Assembly: GCA_019113305.1 (NCBI GenBank)
Contig: DXHP01000136.1
Location: 1-33,367, forward strand
From: Candidatus Ignatzschineria merdigallinarum
GTDB taxonomy: Bacteria > Pseudomonadota > Gammaproteobacteria > Cardiobacteriales > Wohlfahrtiimonadaceae
Length of the DNA: 33,367 nucleotides
Direction: 5' to 3'
In this document: piece after piece, positions 9,477 through 17,848 of the stretch
Layout: every line of letters starts with the position of its first letter
How positions within the stretch are numbered: position 1 is the first letter of the stretch
Made by a program: the position numbers and the translations under genes
The notes under the pieces: generated by a model
Databases searched by the model: none
What the model was told of the DNA's origin: nothing
The model's input: only the letters and a program-made list of their open reading frames with translations

Positions 9477-9508
9477 ACCCACAGATTTAACCTCAAAGCT
9501 GTGGATAA
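9475..9508. promoter_or_regulatory. DnaA box pair upstream of aroA
   Basis: TTACCCACA (one mismatch, 9475-9483) and exact TGTGGATAA (9500-9508) face each other just after a terminator. Confidence 0.45.
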
Positions 9509-9569
9509 CTTCTAGATAAAACTTGTACATTTCGAACGCCTTTTTGGGGAATAGGTGCTTTCTATGGAG

Positions 9570-9599
9570 TTATGCTAATATCTTGGAGGATTAGCATAA
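9570..9599. repeat. 10-bp inverted repeat upstream of aroA
   Basis: TTATGCTAAT / ATTAGCATAA with a 10-nt spacer holding GGAGG. As DNA it could be an operator; as RNA the hairpin would display a Shine-Dalgarno-like sequence 12 nt before the ATG at 9603 of a possible 30-residue upstream ORF (9603-9695) that overlaps the aroA start. Confidence 0.5.
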
Positions 9600-9663
9600 A
9601 TCATGATAGATCTCATGAAGATATCGCTAGATTGCGCTTATTTACGATCTTTTGAGGAAGAAT

Positions 9664-10965
9664 GTGAACGATATGGAAAAGTTGTTATTACCTAAAATTA
9701 CCAAAGCTGCCGGAATTGCCACGATTCCCGGCTCTAAAAGTATTTCAAATCGTATTTTACTTCTTGCTGCGATGACAGAAGGTGACACGGTTATCCACAA
9801 TCTTCTCAAAAGTGACGACACAGAGCGTATGCTTGAAGCCTTAACCCTGTTAGGGATTGAGGTCACATTACTGAATGAAGATACTCGATCATTTCGGGTG
9901 ACAGGAACAGGTCATGGTTTTCCCAATAAGAAAGCAGGTCTCTTTCTTGGAAATGCCGGCACCGCATTTCGCTCTTTAACTGCAGCTGTCGCGATTAATG
10001 GTGGGGAATATACACTTTCGGGGATTCCTCGAATGCATGAACGTCCGATTAAAGATCTAGTGGATGCCTTAACTGCTCTAGGTTTTCAGATTGAGTACCT
10101 CGGTAATGAGGGATATCCTCCTTTAAGGATTGGTCAAGGGAACTTAACTTCACATCAAGTATCGATTAAAGGGGATGTTTCAAGCCAATATTTAACGGCA
10201 CTTTTAATGACATTACCGCTCTTAAAAGCAAAAATCGAGATCGTGATTGATGGCGAGTTAATCTCTAAACCTTATATCGAGATCACATTAATTTTACTTC
10301 GCGCCTTTGGTGTGGAGATTCAACATGATGATTACCAACATTTTTTTATTCCGGATAATGCTGAATTTAAAACGCCGGGAGAATTCTACGTGGAAGGAGA
10401 TGCTTCGAGTGCTTCTTACTATTTGGGATTAGGCATGTTAGCCGGACCGTTAACGATTAAAGGCGTGGGCACAAGCTCGATTCAAGGCGATATTCGTTTT
10501 ATTGATGCCTTAGAATTAATGGGCGCGATTGTTGAATGGCGTGAGAATGAGGTGATTGTTTCTCCACCGAAAGATGGCGTGATTCAAGGGATTGACCTTG
10601 ATTGCAATCATATTCCTGATGCAGCAATGACTTTAGCGACATTAGCGGTCTTTGCGAATCAAAAAACAACGTTACGAAATATTGGCAGTTGGCGGGTGAA
10701 AGAGACGGATCGTCTACACGCCATGGCAACGGAATTAACAAAGTTAGGGGTGATGGTGGAAGAATCTGCAGAATCATTGGTCATTTATCCCCAGGAAACA
10801 TTAATCTCGAATGTAGAGATTGAAACTTATGATGATCATCGAATGGCTATGGCATTTTCATTATTAGCATTGAAAGAGCCCTTAATAATTTTAGATCCGA
10901 AATGTGTGGATAAAACATTCCCCACCTATTTTGAATTATTCCAAAAAATTACGGCATCAGCCTAA
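9664..10965 (+). CDS. aroA: 3-phosphoshikimate 1-carboxyvinyltransferase (EPSP synthase)
   Basis: Sixth shikimate-pathway step: joins shikimate-3-phosphate and PEP to EPSP in the cytoplasm. Hallmarks are PGSKSISNRILLLAAM near the N terminus, LFLGNAGTAFRSLTAAV (PEP site), GDVSSQYLTALLM, and the C-terminal WRVKETDRLHAMATEL and YDDHRMAMAFS. About 433 aa, normal for the family. The track begins at a TTG inside the ribosome-binding site. GAGGAAG is best placed for GTG 9664; ATG 9673 (MEKLLLPK) is the alternative and aligns with E. coli AroA. The glycine corresponding to glyphosate sensitivity lies in GNAGTAFR, matching the sensitive class I pattern. Confidence 0.96.
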   Translation: MNDMEKLLLPKITKAAGIATIPGSKSISNRILLLAAMTEGDTVIHNLLKSDDTERMLEALTLLGIEVTLLNEDTRSFRVTGTGHGFPNKKAGLFLGNAGTAFRSLTAAVAINGGEYTLSGIPRMHERPIKDLVDALTALGFQIEYLGNEGYPPLRIGQGNLTSHQVSIKGDVSSQYLTALLMTLPLLKAKIEIVIDGELISKPYIEITLILLRAFGVEIQHDDYQHFFIPDNAEFKTPGEFYVEGDASSASYYLGLGMLAGPLTIKGVGTSSIQGDIRFIDALELMGAIVEWRENEVIVSPPKDGVIQGIDLDCNHIPDAAMTLATLAVFANQKTTLRNIGSWRVKETDRLHAMATELTKLGVMVEESAESLVIYPQETLISNVEIETYDDHRMAMAFSLLALKEPLIILDPKCVDKTFPTYFELFQKITASA

Positions 10966-10983
10966 AAGGATTGAGTTTTTCAG

Positions 10984-11415
10984 ATGTTTAACAGCCCTTT
11001 TAAGACGCTTTACAAACAAGGTTTTTCATTAGTTGAACTGATGATTCTCTCTGTGATTGTTGCGATCTTAATTACCATGTTTTTGCAAAATGTTCTCGGC
11101 ATTAATGACGAGTCTAAGCTGACGACGGCGAATCAAAACTTGCGATCGATTGAGGGTGCGTTGAGTATTTATCGGGATGATCATGCGCGTTACCCTAATA
11201 ATGAAGAAGGGTTAAGTGCATTAGTCGAGCCTTCTGATAATCCGCGTTGGCAAGGACCATATATTCAAAAAGAGATGTTGATCGATCCGTGGGGGATTCC
11301 TTACTATTATGAGTTAACAGATACGCAATATCTGCTAATTACGTTAGGGCAAGATCAAAAAATGGGCGGTAAAAAACTAGATCAAGATATTGTGTATCAA
11401 AAAGATATTCCTTAG
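10984..11415 (+). CDS. GspG-like type II secretion pseudopilin (orphan)
   Basis: Prepilin-type protein of 143 aa. A 13-residue positively charged leader ends in Gly, followed by FSLVELMI with Glu at mature position 5, the prepilin peptidase (GspO/PilD) site and methylated Phe. One hydrophobic N-terminal helix follows. The soluble part has GALSIYRDDHARYPNNEEGLSALV and IDPWGIPYYYEL (about residue 100), the GspG/PulG signature. Odd points: no other gsp gene is present, it lies between aroA and truC 18 bp after aroA, and the transmembrane helix reads LSVIVAILITMFLQN rather than the usual VVxxLGxLAALVVP. It may serve a T2SS encoded elsewhere or a minimal competence-type pilus. Confidence 0.82.
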   Translation: MFNSPFKTLYKQGFSLVELMILSVIVAILITMFLQNVLGINDESKLTTANQNLRSIEGALSIYRDDHARYPNNEEGLSALVEPSDNPRWQGPYIQKEMLIDPWGIPYYYELTDTQYLLITLGQDQKMGGKKLDQDIVYQKDIP

Positions 11416-11476
11416 ATGCTTGTTTAACTGATGATGTGAAATTAAACCTCTTTACTGAATATAGACGAGTTTAGGA

Positions 11477-12259
11477 ATGAATATAGAAGATTCGGCTGTT
11501 GCCGTTGAAAATAAATCTCTTGAATATGTGCAAACGTTAGAGATTCTCTATCAAGATGAAGAAATTATAGCTGTGAATAAGCCCAGTGGCTGGTTTGTTC
11601 ATCGGTCTTTATTAGATCCAAAGGTGACCGATATTGTCTTACAGCATTTGCGAGATCAAGTGGGGCGTTATCTTTATCCTGTTCATCGTTTAGATCGTCC
11701 TACATCTGGCGTATTACTCTTTGCTTTCACTGCCGAGAGTGCGCGTTTTTTATCAGAGCAACTGATGGATAATCGTGTGGAGAAGATGTATTTAGCGATT
11801 GTTCGAGGATATGTCACTGATTCTGGGGAGATCGATTATCCTCTTACCGTCATTCACGATAAGATTGCCGATAAAGATAAGGGGGAAAAAGAAGCACAAG
11901 CAGCTTTCACGATTTATTCAGGATTAGCTCAAGTTGAACTTAACTTATCCACAGGAAAATATCCTACATCACGCTACTCTTTAGTTGCATTAAAACCATT
12001 AACCGGTCGTAAACATCAATTAAGACGACATATGAATCATATTGCACATCCAATTGTTGGAGATACGACATATGGTGATTTACGGCATAATAGGCTCTTT
12101 TTAAGAGAGTTTGGGGTTGATCGATTACTATTGCATGCGCATAAAATGACGATTATTCATCCACGCACAAAAAAGGAGCTGACAATTGTCGCTCCTTTGG
12201 ATGAGTTGTGGATAACTCTGTTAATAGCATTGGGATGGGATTCCACGCTATTTAATTAA
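11477..12259 (+). CDS. truC: tRNA pseudouridine(65) synthase
   Basis: RluA-family enzyme. It matches E. coli TruC along its length: LEILYQDEEIIAVNKPSGWFVHRSLLDPK, the catalytic HRLDRPTSGVLLFAF with the active Asp, KIADKDKG, GRKHQLRRHMNHIAHPIVGDTTYGDLRHN and the C-terminal LHAHKMTIIHP. TruC modifies U65 in certain tRNAs, and the insert KIADK separates it from RluA/RluC. About 20 extra N-terminal residues precede the domain; a start further in is possible. Two exact DnaA-box 9-mers lie inside the gene (11945, 12207). It converges on the Sel1 gene with only 4 bp between stop codons and no room for a separate terminator. Confidence 0.92.
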   Translation: MNIEDSAVAVENKSLEYVQTLEILYQDEEIIAVNKPSGWFVHRSLLDPKVTDIVLQHLRDQVGRYLYPVHRLDRPTSGVLLFAFTAESARFLSEQLMDNRVEKMYLAIVRGYVTDSGEIDYPLTVIHDKIADKDKGEKEAQAAFTIYSGLAQVELNLSTGKYPTSRYSLVALKPLTGRKHQLRRHMNHIAHPIVGDTTYGDLRHNRLFLREFGVDRLLLHAHKMTIIHPRTKKELTIVAPLDELWITLLIALGWDSTLFN

Positions 12260-12263
12260 AATC

Positions 12264-14474
12264 TTATTTGGGACCAAAAACTTCTAAGATTCCTTCAAAG
12301 AGATTTCCCATTCCTCCTTCGATCGGATTACGTTCTTTTTGCGGTTCTGTATTCTCTTCTTCAAAGAAATCAGTATCATCTAAAGATTCAGCTGCGAGCT
12401 CTTCTGGTTGATAATAACGGCGTAATCTTGCCGATTGATCACAACCATCAAGATCCCCAAGTTCACAGGCTTTTTGATACCATTTTTCCGCTTCAACTTC
12501 ATCTCTCGTCACAAATTCTCCGTGATGATACATAAAGCCGACATTGTATGTTGAATCTGGATGACCTAATGCTGCGGCTTGGTTATAAAGTGCAAATGAT
12601 TTTTCTTGATCTTTCGCGATGCTACCTAAGCCTTCATCATAGATGGTTGCAAGGTAGAAGAGTGCCTCGGGGTGTTCTTGATCAATTTTTTCGAAGAACT
12701 CTAGTGCTTGTTGATAGTTTGTTTCTACTGAATTTCCGTGAAAGTTCATCACACCGAGATAAAAGAGTGCATCTTCTGAGCCTTGTTCAGCAGCTTTTTC
12801 TAATAAGGCATAAGATTGTGCAAAAGTATGATCATTACTATTTTCTAAACCTTCAAGATAGAAGAGATAGCCTGTTAAAAAGAGGCTTTCAACATCCTGT
12901 TCATTCTTCACTTTTTCCAATAACAGATCTGTTTGAGAGGTTAAATATTTTCGTGCATCGCTAGGATCGGCATTTAAAATGCTGTCTCGTGTGAGTTCTA
13001 ACTCCTCTGGTGGAAGTTCATTCCCCATAATCTCATTGAAGAGCGATTCTAATTCTGGATTGGATTCAGAGTAGTTGTCAGATGCTTTATTACCGATGAT
13101 ATTAACGGCATAACAACCATCACTGTAATCGTTATCACAGGCTTTTTGATACCATTTTTTTGCTTCATCGAGATCTTTATCAACAAACTCCCCATATTCA
13201 TACATATAACCGATGTTAAAGATCGATGGTGTATGTCCTAATTCCGCCGCTTTATTGAAGAGCGCAAATGATGTTTCATAATTTTGCTCTACGCCTTCGC
13301 CGGTATCATATTGTACCGCGCGGCTAAAGACGGCTTCTGGATGGTTATCGAGTTTTGGATCATTGTAGAGCGTTAACGATTTCTCATAATCACGTTCTAC
13401 GCCATTTCCGTAATAGTAGAGTTCGGCTAGTTCATAAATAGCATCTGTAGAACCTAAGTCGATCGCTTTCTCGTAAAGAATGCGGGCTTGTCCATAGGCG
13501 TATTCATCGTATGAATCATCCCCTTGTCCTTGATGATAGAGACCTAAAAGATAGATTGCCTCATGATTGTTTTTTTGGGATGCCGCAATAATCTCTGGTA
13601 AATAATCGTTGAGCATGATGTCACGATCATAATCATCGAGCGTGGTAAATGCACTGACAAGCGGTAATTTACGTGTCGCTTTTAATGCAGCATGTTTTTG
13701 AACGATCTCTGCGAGCACTGAATCGAAATTAAGTGTATGAATTTTTAAGCGACTGACAGAGTCACAACCATGAGAATCCCCTAAATCACAAGATTGTTGA
13801 TACCATTTTGCAGATTCAGTGAGATCCACTTCGATTGCCGCATTGTCGCCTGATTCATAGAAATATCCGAGGCTATTAATAGAGGTAATATCTTGAAGCG
13901 CTGCTGCCTTTTGGTAATATTCGACCGCTTTTGCTGGATCTTCATCGAAACCAAAGCCACTTAAATAGAGTGATCCTAAGCTAAATACGGCATTTTTTTG
14001 CTGTAGAGCTGCTGCTTTTTCATAATATTTTGCGGCAGTGAGATAATTTTGTTCCACACCTTCGCCATAATAGTAGAGTTCTCCTAAAAGATAGATCGCA
14101 TCTTTAGAACCTAACTTTTCAGCTTGTAAGAAATACTCTTTAGCTTTGTGGAAATCTTCTTCTTTAGAGTTATCTTCCGCTTCAGAATAGTAGTAATACC
14201 CTAATAGAAAGAGATCTTGAGGATTATTTTTTGCTGCGCCAGCTTCTACCGTTTCTAACATATTGGTCAGTGCAGCATGGCGATCATAATGATCCATTGC
14301 AAGGAGCTGTTCTGCGGTTGTCGTCGTTTTTACTGATGGAGAATCTGCATTATTATTTTGACGATTAATGGTTTGATCAATGTAGCTTTCAAGCGGAGAT
14401 GTGGCGAATGCCGGCATCAAAAAACTAGAAATGAGTAGGGATAATAGTACTTTTTTTGAAGATGTTTTAAACAT
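12264..14474 (-). CDS. Exported Sel1-repeat protein with three super-repeats
   Basis: 736 aa with a signal peptide (KKVLLSLLISSFLMPAFA) and then Sel1-like/TPR-like alpha-helical repeats, protein-interaction solenoids. The repeats are ordered in three super-units of ~220 aa. Each starts with a variable helical segment, then an AYYLLG/LFLTGY-type unit, a YYYGEGVEQNY-type unit, and ends in WYQxxCxxxxxxGC. The six cysteines (CDLGDSHGC, CDNDYSDGC, CELGDLDGC) pair within the final Sel1 unit of each block, as in Helicobacter cysteine-rich Sel1 proteins, which fits disulfides in the periplasm. The C terminus is acidic and low complexity. No function can be assigned from context; neighbours are truC (convergent) and an MFS gene. 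Confidence 0.88.
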   Translation of the reverse strand: MFKTSSKKVLLSLLISSFLMPAFATSPLESYIDQTINRQNNNADSPSVKTTTTAEQLLAMDHYDRHAALTNMLETVEAGAAKNNPQDLFLLGYYYYSEAEDNSKEEDFHKAKEYFLQAEKLGSKDAIYLLGELYYYGEGVEQNYLTAAKYYEKAAALQQKNAVFSLGSLYLSGFGFDEDPAKAVEYYQKAAALQDITSINSLGYFYESGDNAAIEVDLTESAKWYQQSCDLGDSHGCDSVSRLKIHTLNFDSVLAEIVQKHAALKATRKLPLVSAFTTLDDYDRDIMLNDYLPEIIAASQKNNHEAIYLLGLYHQGQGDDSYDEYAYGQARILYEKAIDLGSTDAIYELAELYYYGNGVERDYEKSLTLYNDPKLDNHPEAVFSRAVQYDTGEGVEQNYETSFALFNKAAELGHTPSIFNIGYMYEYGEFVDKDLDEAKKWYQKACDNDYSDGCYAVNIIGNKASDNYSESNPELESLFNEIMGNELPPEELELTRDSILNADPSDARKYLTSQTDLLLEKVKNEQDVESLFLTGYLFYLEGLENSNDHTFAQSYALLEKAAEQGSEDALFYLGVMNFHGNSVETNYQQALEFFEKIDQEHPEALFYLATIYDEGLGSIAKDQEKSFALYNQAAALGHPDSTYNVGFMYHHGEFVTRDEVEAEKWYQKACELGDLDGCDQSARLRRYYQPEELAAESLDDTDFFEEENTEPQKERNPIEGGMGNLFEGILEVFGPK

Positions 14475-14572
14475 TCAAATCACCTAAGAGATTGTCTTTA
14501 AAAGAGAGATGTTCATCAGGGAACATTTTGAATAAATTGTCTTATCGTTGAGTCATAGTATAAACGGAAAGT

Positions 14573-14613
14573 AAAAAGGGCTTTGAATTTTCTTTCATTC
14601 AAAGCCCTTTTAA
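14573..14613 (-). terminator. Terminator of the MFS gene
   Basis: 15-bp perfect stem AAAAGGGCTTTGAAT / ATTCAAAGCCCTTTT with an 8-nt loop and a T run on the minus strand, immediately past the MFS stop. It also insulates the Sel1 gene. Confidence 0.88.
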
Positions 14614-14644
14614 AATAAGTAATTCAATTAACTAGGAAAGTGAA

Positions 14645-15859
14645 TTAATCGAGGAGTTTACCTTTTGTCTCTGGAATTAAGAAGATAAAGGCCAGTGCTG
14701 ATAGGAGATAAACACCAGAAATTAAGCCAAGCGCGTAGCTGATGCTATATTGCATTGCGAGCGTTCCGATAATTAATGGGGCAAAACCTGCGATTCCGCG
14801 ACCAACGTTAAAGATAATATTTTGTGCTGATGAACGAGCTTCTGTTGGATAGTGTTCAGAAAGTAGCGCTCCATATCCCCCCATCATGCCGTTGACGAAA
14901 AATCCTAAGATGGCGCCTAAGAACATTAAGACATAATAGTTCGATTGTTGGAAGTAGATCCAAACGAAAGCAGCACTGACTAATAAGAAGAAAATATAGG
15001 TTGGGCGGCGACCAAATTTATCAGAAGAAGCTCCAAAGGTGAGCGTTCCAATTACCATGCCGATGGTGGTAATTAAAGTCCAATAGAATGTGCCGGAAAG
15101 GGTAAAGTTATGCTCTTTTGCAAGCATAGTTGGCATCCAGATCATAATGCCGTGGAAACCAAAGTTTTGGACGCTCGTAGCAATGACTAAACCTAATGTT
15201 GTTAAGGTTGTACGGGTATCTTTAAATAGTGGTTTGATAGAGATTTTATTGTGATTTTCTTTCTTAATTTGTAACCAAATCTCAGGTTCTTGTAAGTTAC
15301 GGCGCGTCCACCAAACAAGTAATGCCGGTAATGCACCAATTAAGAACATCCCATGCCAGCCGATATAAGGAGATAGTAGGCTCACCAATGCTGCTAGCAC
15401 AATCCCGACTTGGAAACCAATAGCAACTACGGCTGTGGCGCGTGAGCGTTTTTTTGCAGGCCAGGTTTCTGCGACTAATGTCATCCCAATCCCAAATTCT
15501 CCTCCAAGTCCGAGTCCGGCGATAAAGCGAAAGACGGTGAACATCTCAGCGGATGTTGAGATTGCCGCAAGTCCTGTAAAGAGAGAAAAGAGCAAAATGG
15601 TCCAGTTAAAAACACGAACACGGCCATATTTATCTGCCAGCATTCCAAAGAAGATTCCCCCAATCACGGTACCAATTAAGGTGATGGTTTGAATCATTCC
15701 GCCTTCGGCATCTGTTAAACCAAATTCGGCTTTAATCAGAATTAGTGCGAAGGCGAGAATCATAATATCGAGGCCATCCATTGCGTAGCCTAATGTGGAA
15801 GCGAGCAGAGTCTTCCGATCCCCTTTCTCGATAATCGGGGCGTGATTGTGCTGTGTCAT
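14645..15859 (-). CDS. MFS transporter, metabolite/aromatic-acid:H+ symporter type
   Basis: 404-aa inner-membrane protein with about 12 transmembrane segments. The loop 2-3 motif FFGMLADKYGRVRVF and the repeat in the second half (FGASSDKFGRRPTYI) are MFS hallmarks. TLGYAMDGLDIMILAFAL at TM1 is typical of the AAHS/sialate/organic-acid group (MhpT, PcaK, NanT relatives). AETWPAKKRSRATAVVAIGF is the sugar-porter-like loop 4-5. The track starts at MKGCF; I prefer the ATG five codons later, which has AAAGGA upstream. Substrate is unknown: no catabolic genes adjoin. It is divergent from queF, sharing a ~150-bp promoter region. Confidence 0.88.
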   Translation of the reverse strand: MTQHNHAPIIEKGDRKTLLASTLGYAMDGLDIMILAFALILIKAEFGLTDAEGGMIQTITLIGTVIGGIFFGMLADKYGRVRVFNWTILLFSLFTGLAAISTSAEMFTVFRFIAGLGLGGEFGIGMTLVAETWPAKKRSRATAVVAIGFQVGIVLAALVSLLSPYIGWHGMFLIGALPALLVWWTRRNLQEPEIWLQIKKENHNKISIKPLFKDTRTTLTTLGLVIATSVQNFGFHGIMIWMPTMLAKEHNFTLSGTFYWTLITTIGMVIGTLTFGASSDKFGRRPTYIFFLLVSAAFVWIYFQQSNYYVLMFLGAILGFFVNGMMGGYGALLSEHYPTEARSSAQNIIFNVGRGIAGFAPLIIGTLAMQYSISYALGLISGVYLLSALAFIFLIPETKGKLLD

Positions 15860-16007
15860 AAAACATCCTTTCATGAACGTGTGGTGGGAAAATTTGAGAT
15901 GATACTTGAGAAATTTAAGCGCGAAGTATTATAGCAAGTGATCGAGAATTACGCACACATAATCCTTTCATTTGTCAATAAACGTGAAAAGAAAGGCAGA
16001 AGAAGCG

Positions 16008-16036
16008 TTGTATTTAACTGGTAAAGAAAATACAAT
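16008..16036 (+). promoter_or_regulatory. Sigma-70 promoter of queF
   Basis: TTGTAT, 17-nt spacer, TACAAT. Transcription would start near 16043, placing the preQ1 riboswitch at 16064 within the 5' leader. Confidence 0.65.
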
Positions 16037-16063
16037 AGCCGCACTTTGGCGCATGTTTGCGTC

Positions 16064-16099
16064 TGTGGTTCGTAACCATCCCACATTAAAAAACTAGGA
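16064..16099 (+). ncRNA. PreQ1-I riboswitch controlling queF
   Basis: TGTGGTTCGTAACCATCCCACA followed by the A-rich tail TTAAAAAACTAGGA. P1 pairs TGTGG (16064-16068) with CCACA (16081-16085). The loop TTCGTAACC resembles the aptamer core of translational preQ1-I elements, and the A-rich tail would form the H-type pseudoknot with CC of the loop pairing to GG of the tail. That GG is part of AGGA, the queF Shine-Dalgarno. Known biology: preQ1 binding hides the ribosome site. The expected effect here is shut-off of queF when preQ1 is plentiful. Confidence 0.88.
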
Positions 16100-16112
16100 A
16101 TTGATAATCGAT

Positions 16113-16586
16113 ATGACACAACCTAAAAAAGAACAGCTTGAAAATTTGACCTTATTAGGCAATCAAGCAACGGTTTATCCGACAGAATATACTCCTTCGG
16201 TTTTAGAAACCTTTAAGAATGATCATCCAGAGCGTGAGTATTTTGTAAACTTTCATTGTCCAGAGTTTACAACACTTTGTCCTATGACGAATCAGCCTGA
16301 TTTTGCGACGATTTTTATCTCCTATGTTCCTCAAGTTGAGATGGTAGAAAGTAAATCTTTAAAGCTCTATCTCTTTAGCTTTCGTAATCATGGATCGTTT
16401 CATGAAGATTGTATTAACATTATTTTGAATGATTTAATCGCGTTGATGGATCCGCTTTATATTGAAGTTCGAGGAGAGTTTACGCCAAGAGGTGGAATTT
16501 CTATTCATCCTTATGCGAACTATGGAAAACCAGAAACGCGTTGGCAAAATGTTGCGGAACGACGTTTAGAAAGCTTCGAATTTTAA
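16113..16586 (+). CDS. queF: NADPH-dependent 7-cyano-7-deazaguanine reductase
   Basis: Reduces preQ0 to preQ1 in queuosine synthesis, the only known biological nitrile-to-amine reduction. 157 aa, the short single-domain (YkvM) class. The catalytic Cys56 and Asp63 lie in [12 protein letters not shown], and [21 protein letters not shown] is the QueF family motif; the C terminus has [16 protein letters not shown] 16113 is chosen over the track's TTG at 16101, which abuts the AGGAA ribosome site. A preQ1-I riboswitch lies directly upstream, which supports both the identity and product-feedback control. The next gene, yhhQ, imports the same precursors. Confidence 0.97.
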   Translation: MTQPKKEQLENLTLLGNQATVYPTEYTPSVLETFKNDHPEREYFVNFHCPEFTTLCPMTNQPDFATIFISYVPQVEMVESKSLKLYLFSFRNHGSFHEDCINIILNDLIALMDPLYIEVRGEFTPRGGISIHPYANYGKPETRWQNVAERRLESFEF

Positions 16587-16623
16587 TCATGACGAACATG
16601 ATTGATTGTCACAAATTTCATAT

Positions 16624-16757
16624 TTAATAAACAGCAACTCAACGAGATTAAACCTAGCAAAGTCTCTCTCCATTAGGAGAGACAGATGACATATTAATTT
16701 TGCTCCATTCATTAATATTCAAAAATCATCGGATTTCAAAGAGTTGCTGTTTATTAA
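16624..16757. repeat. 134-bp structured element with 17-bp inverted ends, queF-yhhQ spacer
   Basis: Perfect 17-bp ends TTAATAAACAGCAACTC / GAGTTGCTGTTTATTAA enclose 100 bp. Inside are hairpin GTCTCTC / GAGAGAC (16662-16683) and hairpin GATGAcATATTAAT / ATTAATATtcaaaaaTCATC (16685-16730). AAACC (16650-16654) can pair with GGaTTT (16731-16736), extending the outer stem. The RNA would be a three-way junction ending 42 nt before the yhhQ start. It could be a regulatory RNA, or a MITE-like element; no clear target duplication flanks it. Confidence 0.7.
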
Positions 16758-16799
16758 TTTTGTGTTGTCATCGTGATCTCAAAACAGAAAAGGTTTCAC

Positions 16800-17465
16800 A
16801 TGGAACAATTTATATACAGATCGGAAGAAAAATCTCGAGCATTACCTTGGTTGGTGTTATTTCATATTATTGTGATTGCATCGAGTAATTTTTTAGTCCA
16901 AATTCCGATGGAGTTATTTGGCTTTCATTCCACTTGGGGAGCATTTAGTTATCCCTTTATTTTCTTAGCGACAGATTTAACGGTGAGGATATTTGGCGCC
17001 GCACCGGCACGACGAATCATCTTTTTTACGATGTTTCCGGCATTGATTGTCTCTTATCTTATTTCGGTCTTATTCGATGGTGGTGCTTGGCAAGGTTCCA
17101 TGGCTTTTGTGGCATTTAATCGGGGCGTTGCTCAGATCGCTTTTGCTAGTTTTGCTGCTTATGTTATTGGGCAGATGATGGATATCGTGGTATTTAATCG
17201 TTTTAGACAAAATTATCAGTGGTGGATTGCGCCATTTCTTTCCGGCATTATTGGCAATTTAGTAGATACCATCGCTTTCTTCGGCATTGCCTTCTTTAAA
17301 ACAGATGATCCTTATATGGCAGAGCATTTAGTGGAAGTCGCAAGTGTCGATTACTTCTTTAAAATGGGGATTTCAGTCCTTCTATTCTTACCGGCATATG
17401 GCGTGATTTTAAAAGTTATTACGCAATCTTTAATTGGTAAAGCAGCGAGATATCAAGAACCGTAA
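16800..17465 (+). CDS. yhhQ: Queuosine precursor transporter (YhhQ/DUF165)
   Basis: Inner-membrane importer of preQ0/preQ1 (VUT/DUF165 family). About 221 aa with six hydrophobic segments. FHIIVIASSNFLVQIP, WGAFSYPFIFLATDLTVRIFG, FVAFNRGVAQIAFASFAAYVIGQMMDIVVFNR and GNLVDTIAFFGIAFF match the family. The start is ATG 16800 with AAAAGG upstream; the track's earlier start adds nine residues before the ribosome site. It follows queF in the same direction, separated by a 213-bp structured spacer and ending at a strong terminator. Having both enzyme and importer suggests the cell can make preQ1 from preQ0 and also salvage it. Confidence 0.94.
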   Translation: MEQFIYRSEEKSRALPWLVLFHIIVIASSNFLVQIPMELFGFHSTWGAFSYPFIFLATDLTVRIFGAAPARRIIFFTMFPALIVSYLISVLFDGGAWQGSMAFVAFNRGVAQIAFASFAAYVIGQMMDIVVFNRFRQNYQWWIAPFLSGIIGNLVDTIAFFGIAFFKTDDPYMAEHLVEVASVDYFFKMGISVLLFLPAYGVILKVITQSLIGKAARYQEP

Positions 17466-17495
17466 TTAATCTGTTTTGTGAATCTATTGATCGTA

Positions 17496-17535
17496 AAAAA
17501 GCCGAGATATGAGGCAAAATATCTCGGCTTTTTTT
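17496..17535 (+). terminator. Terminator of yhhQ
   Basis: GCCGAGATAT-gaggcaaa-ATATCTCGGC, 10-bp perfect stem flanked by A and T runs. Confidence 0.93.
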
Positions 17536-17848
17536 ATGCGTGTTTTTCACATTTTTGGGAGAGTGTTTCATAAAGTTTTGTAAAAAATTGTCCTACTGAG
17601 TCGTTACTTTGAAAGCAATTTTTAGTATGAATATGGAGAGTTATTGCGGTTGAAGCAGTCGTTGTTATTGTTTACGCAAGATTGGTAAAAGCATTTTTCT
17701 TAGCCGCGCTTCCATGATAAAAAATTCTAGAGCGGTAGTATAAAATCGATTGCCGAATAAAACGGGTTTCTCTCTAATATCAATTCTGCTATACAATGCG
17801 TTACGTTAATTTTGTCAGATATATCACTCAACCAATGTGGATAACGCT
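17536..17848. other. Gene-free spacer before the SMI1/KNR4 gene
   Basis: About 310 bp without a convincing ORF. TGCTATACAAT near 17790 resembles an extended -10 element. An exact DnaA box (17836-17844) overlaps the possible GTG start of the next gene. Confidence 0.4.

Noticed and set aside
12548-12964. 138-aa plus-strand ORF
   Set aside because: Lies antisense within the Sel1 gene; repeats on the coding strand create open antisense frames.
16039-16049. Haemophilus-type uptake signal (CCGCACTT)
   Set aside because: Seen once only; expected by chance.
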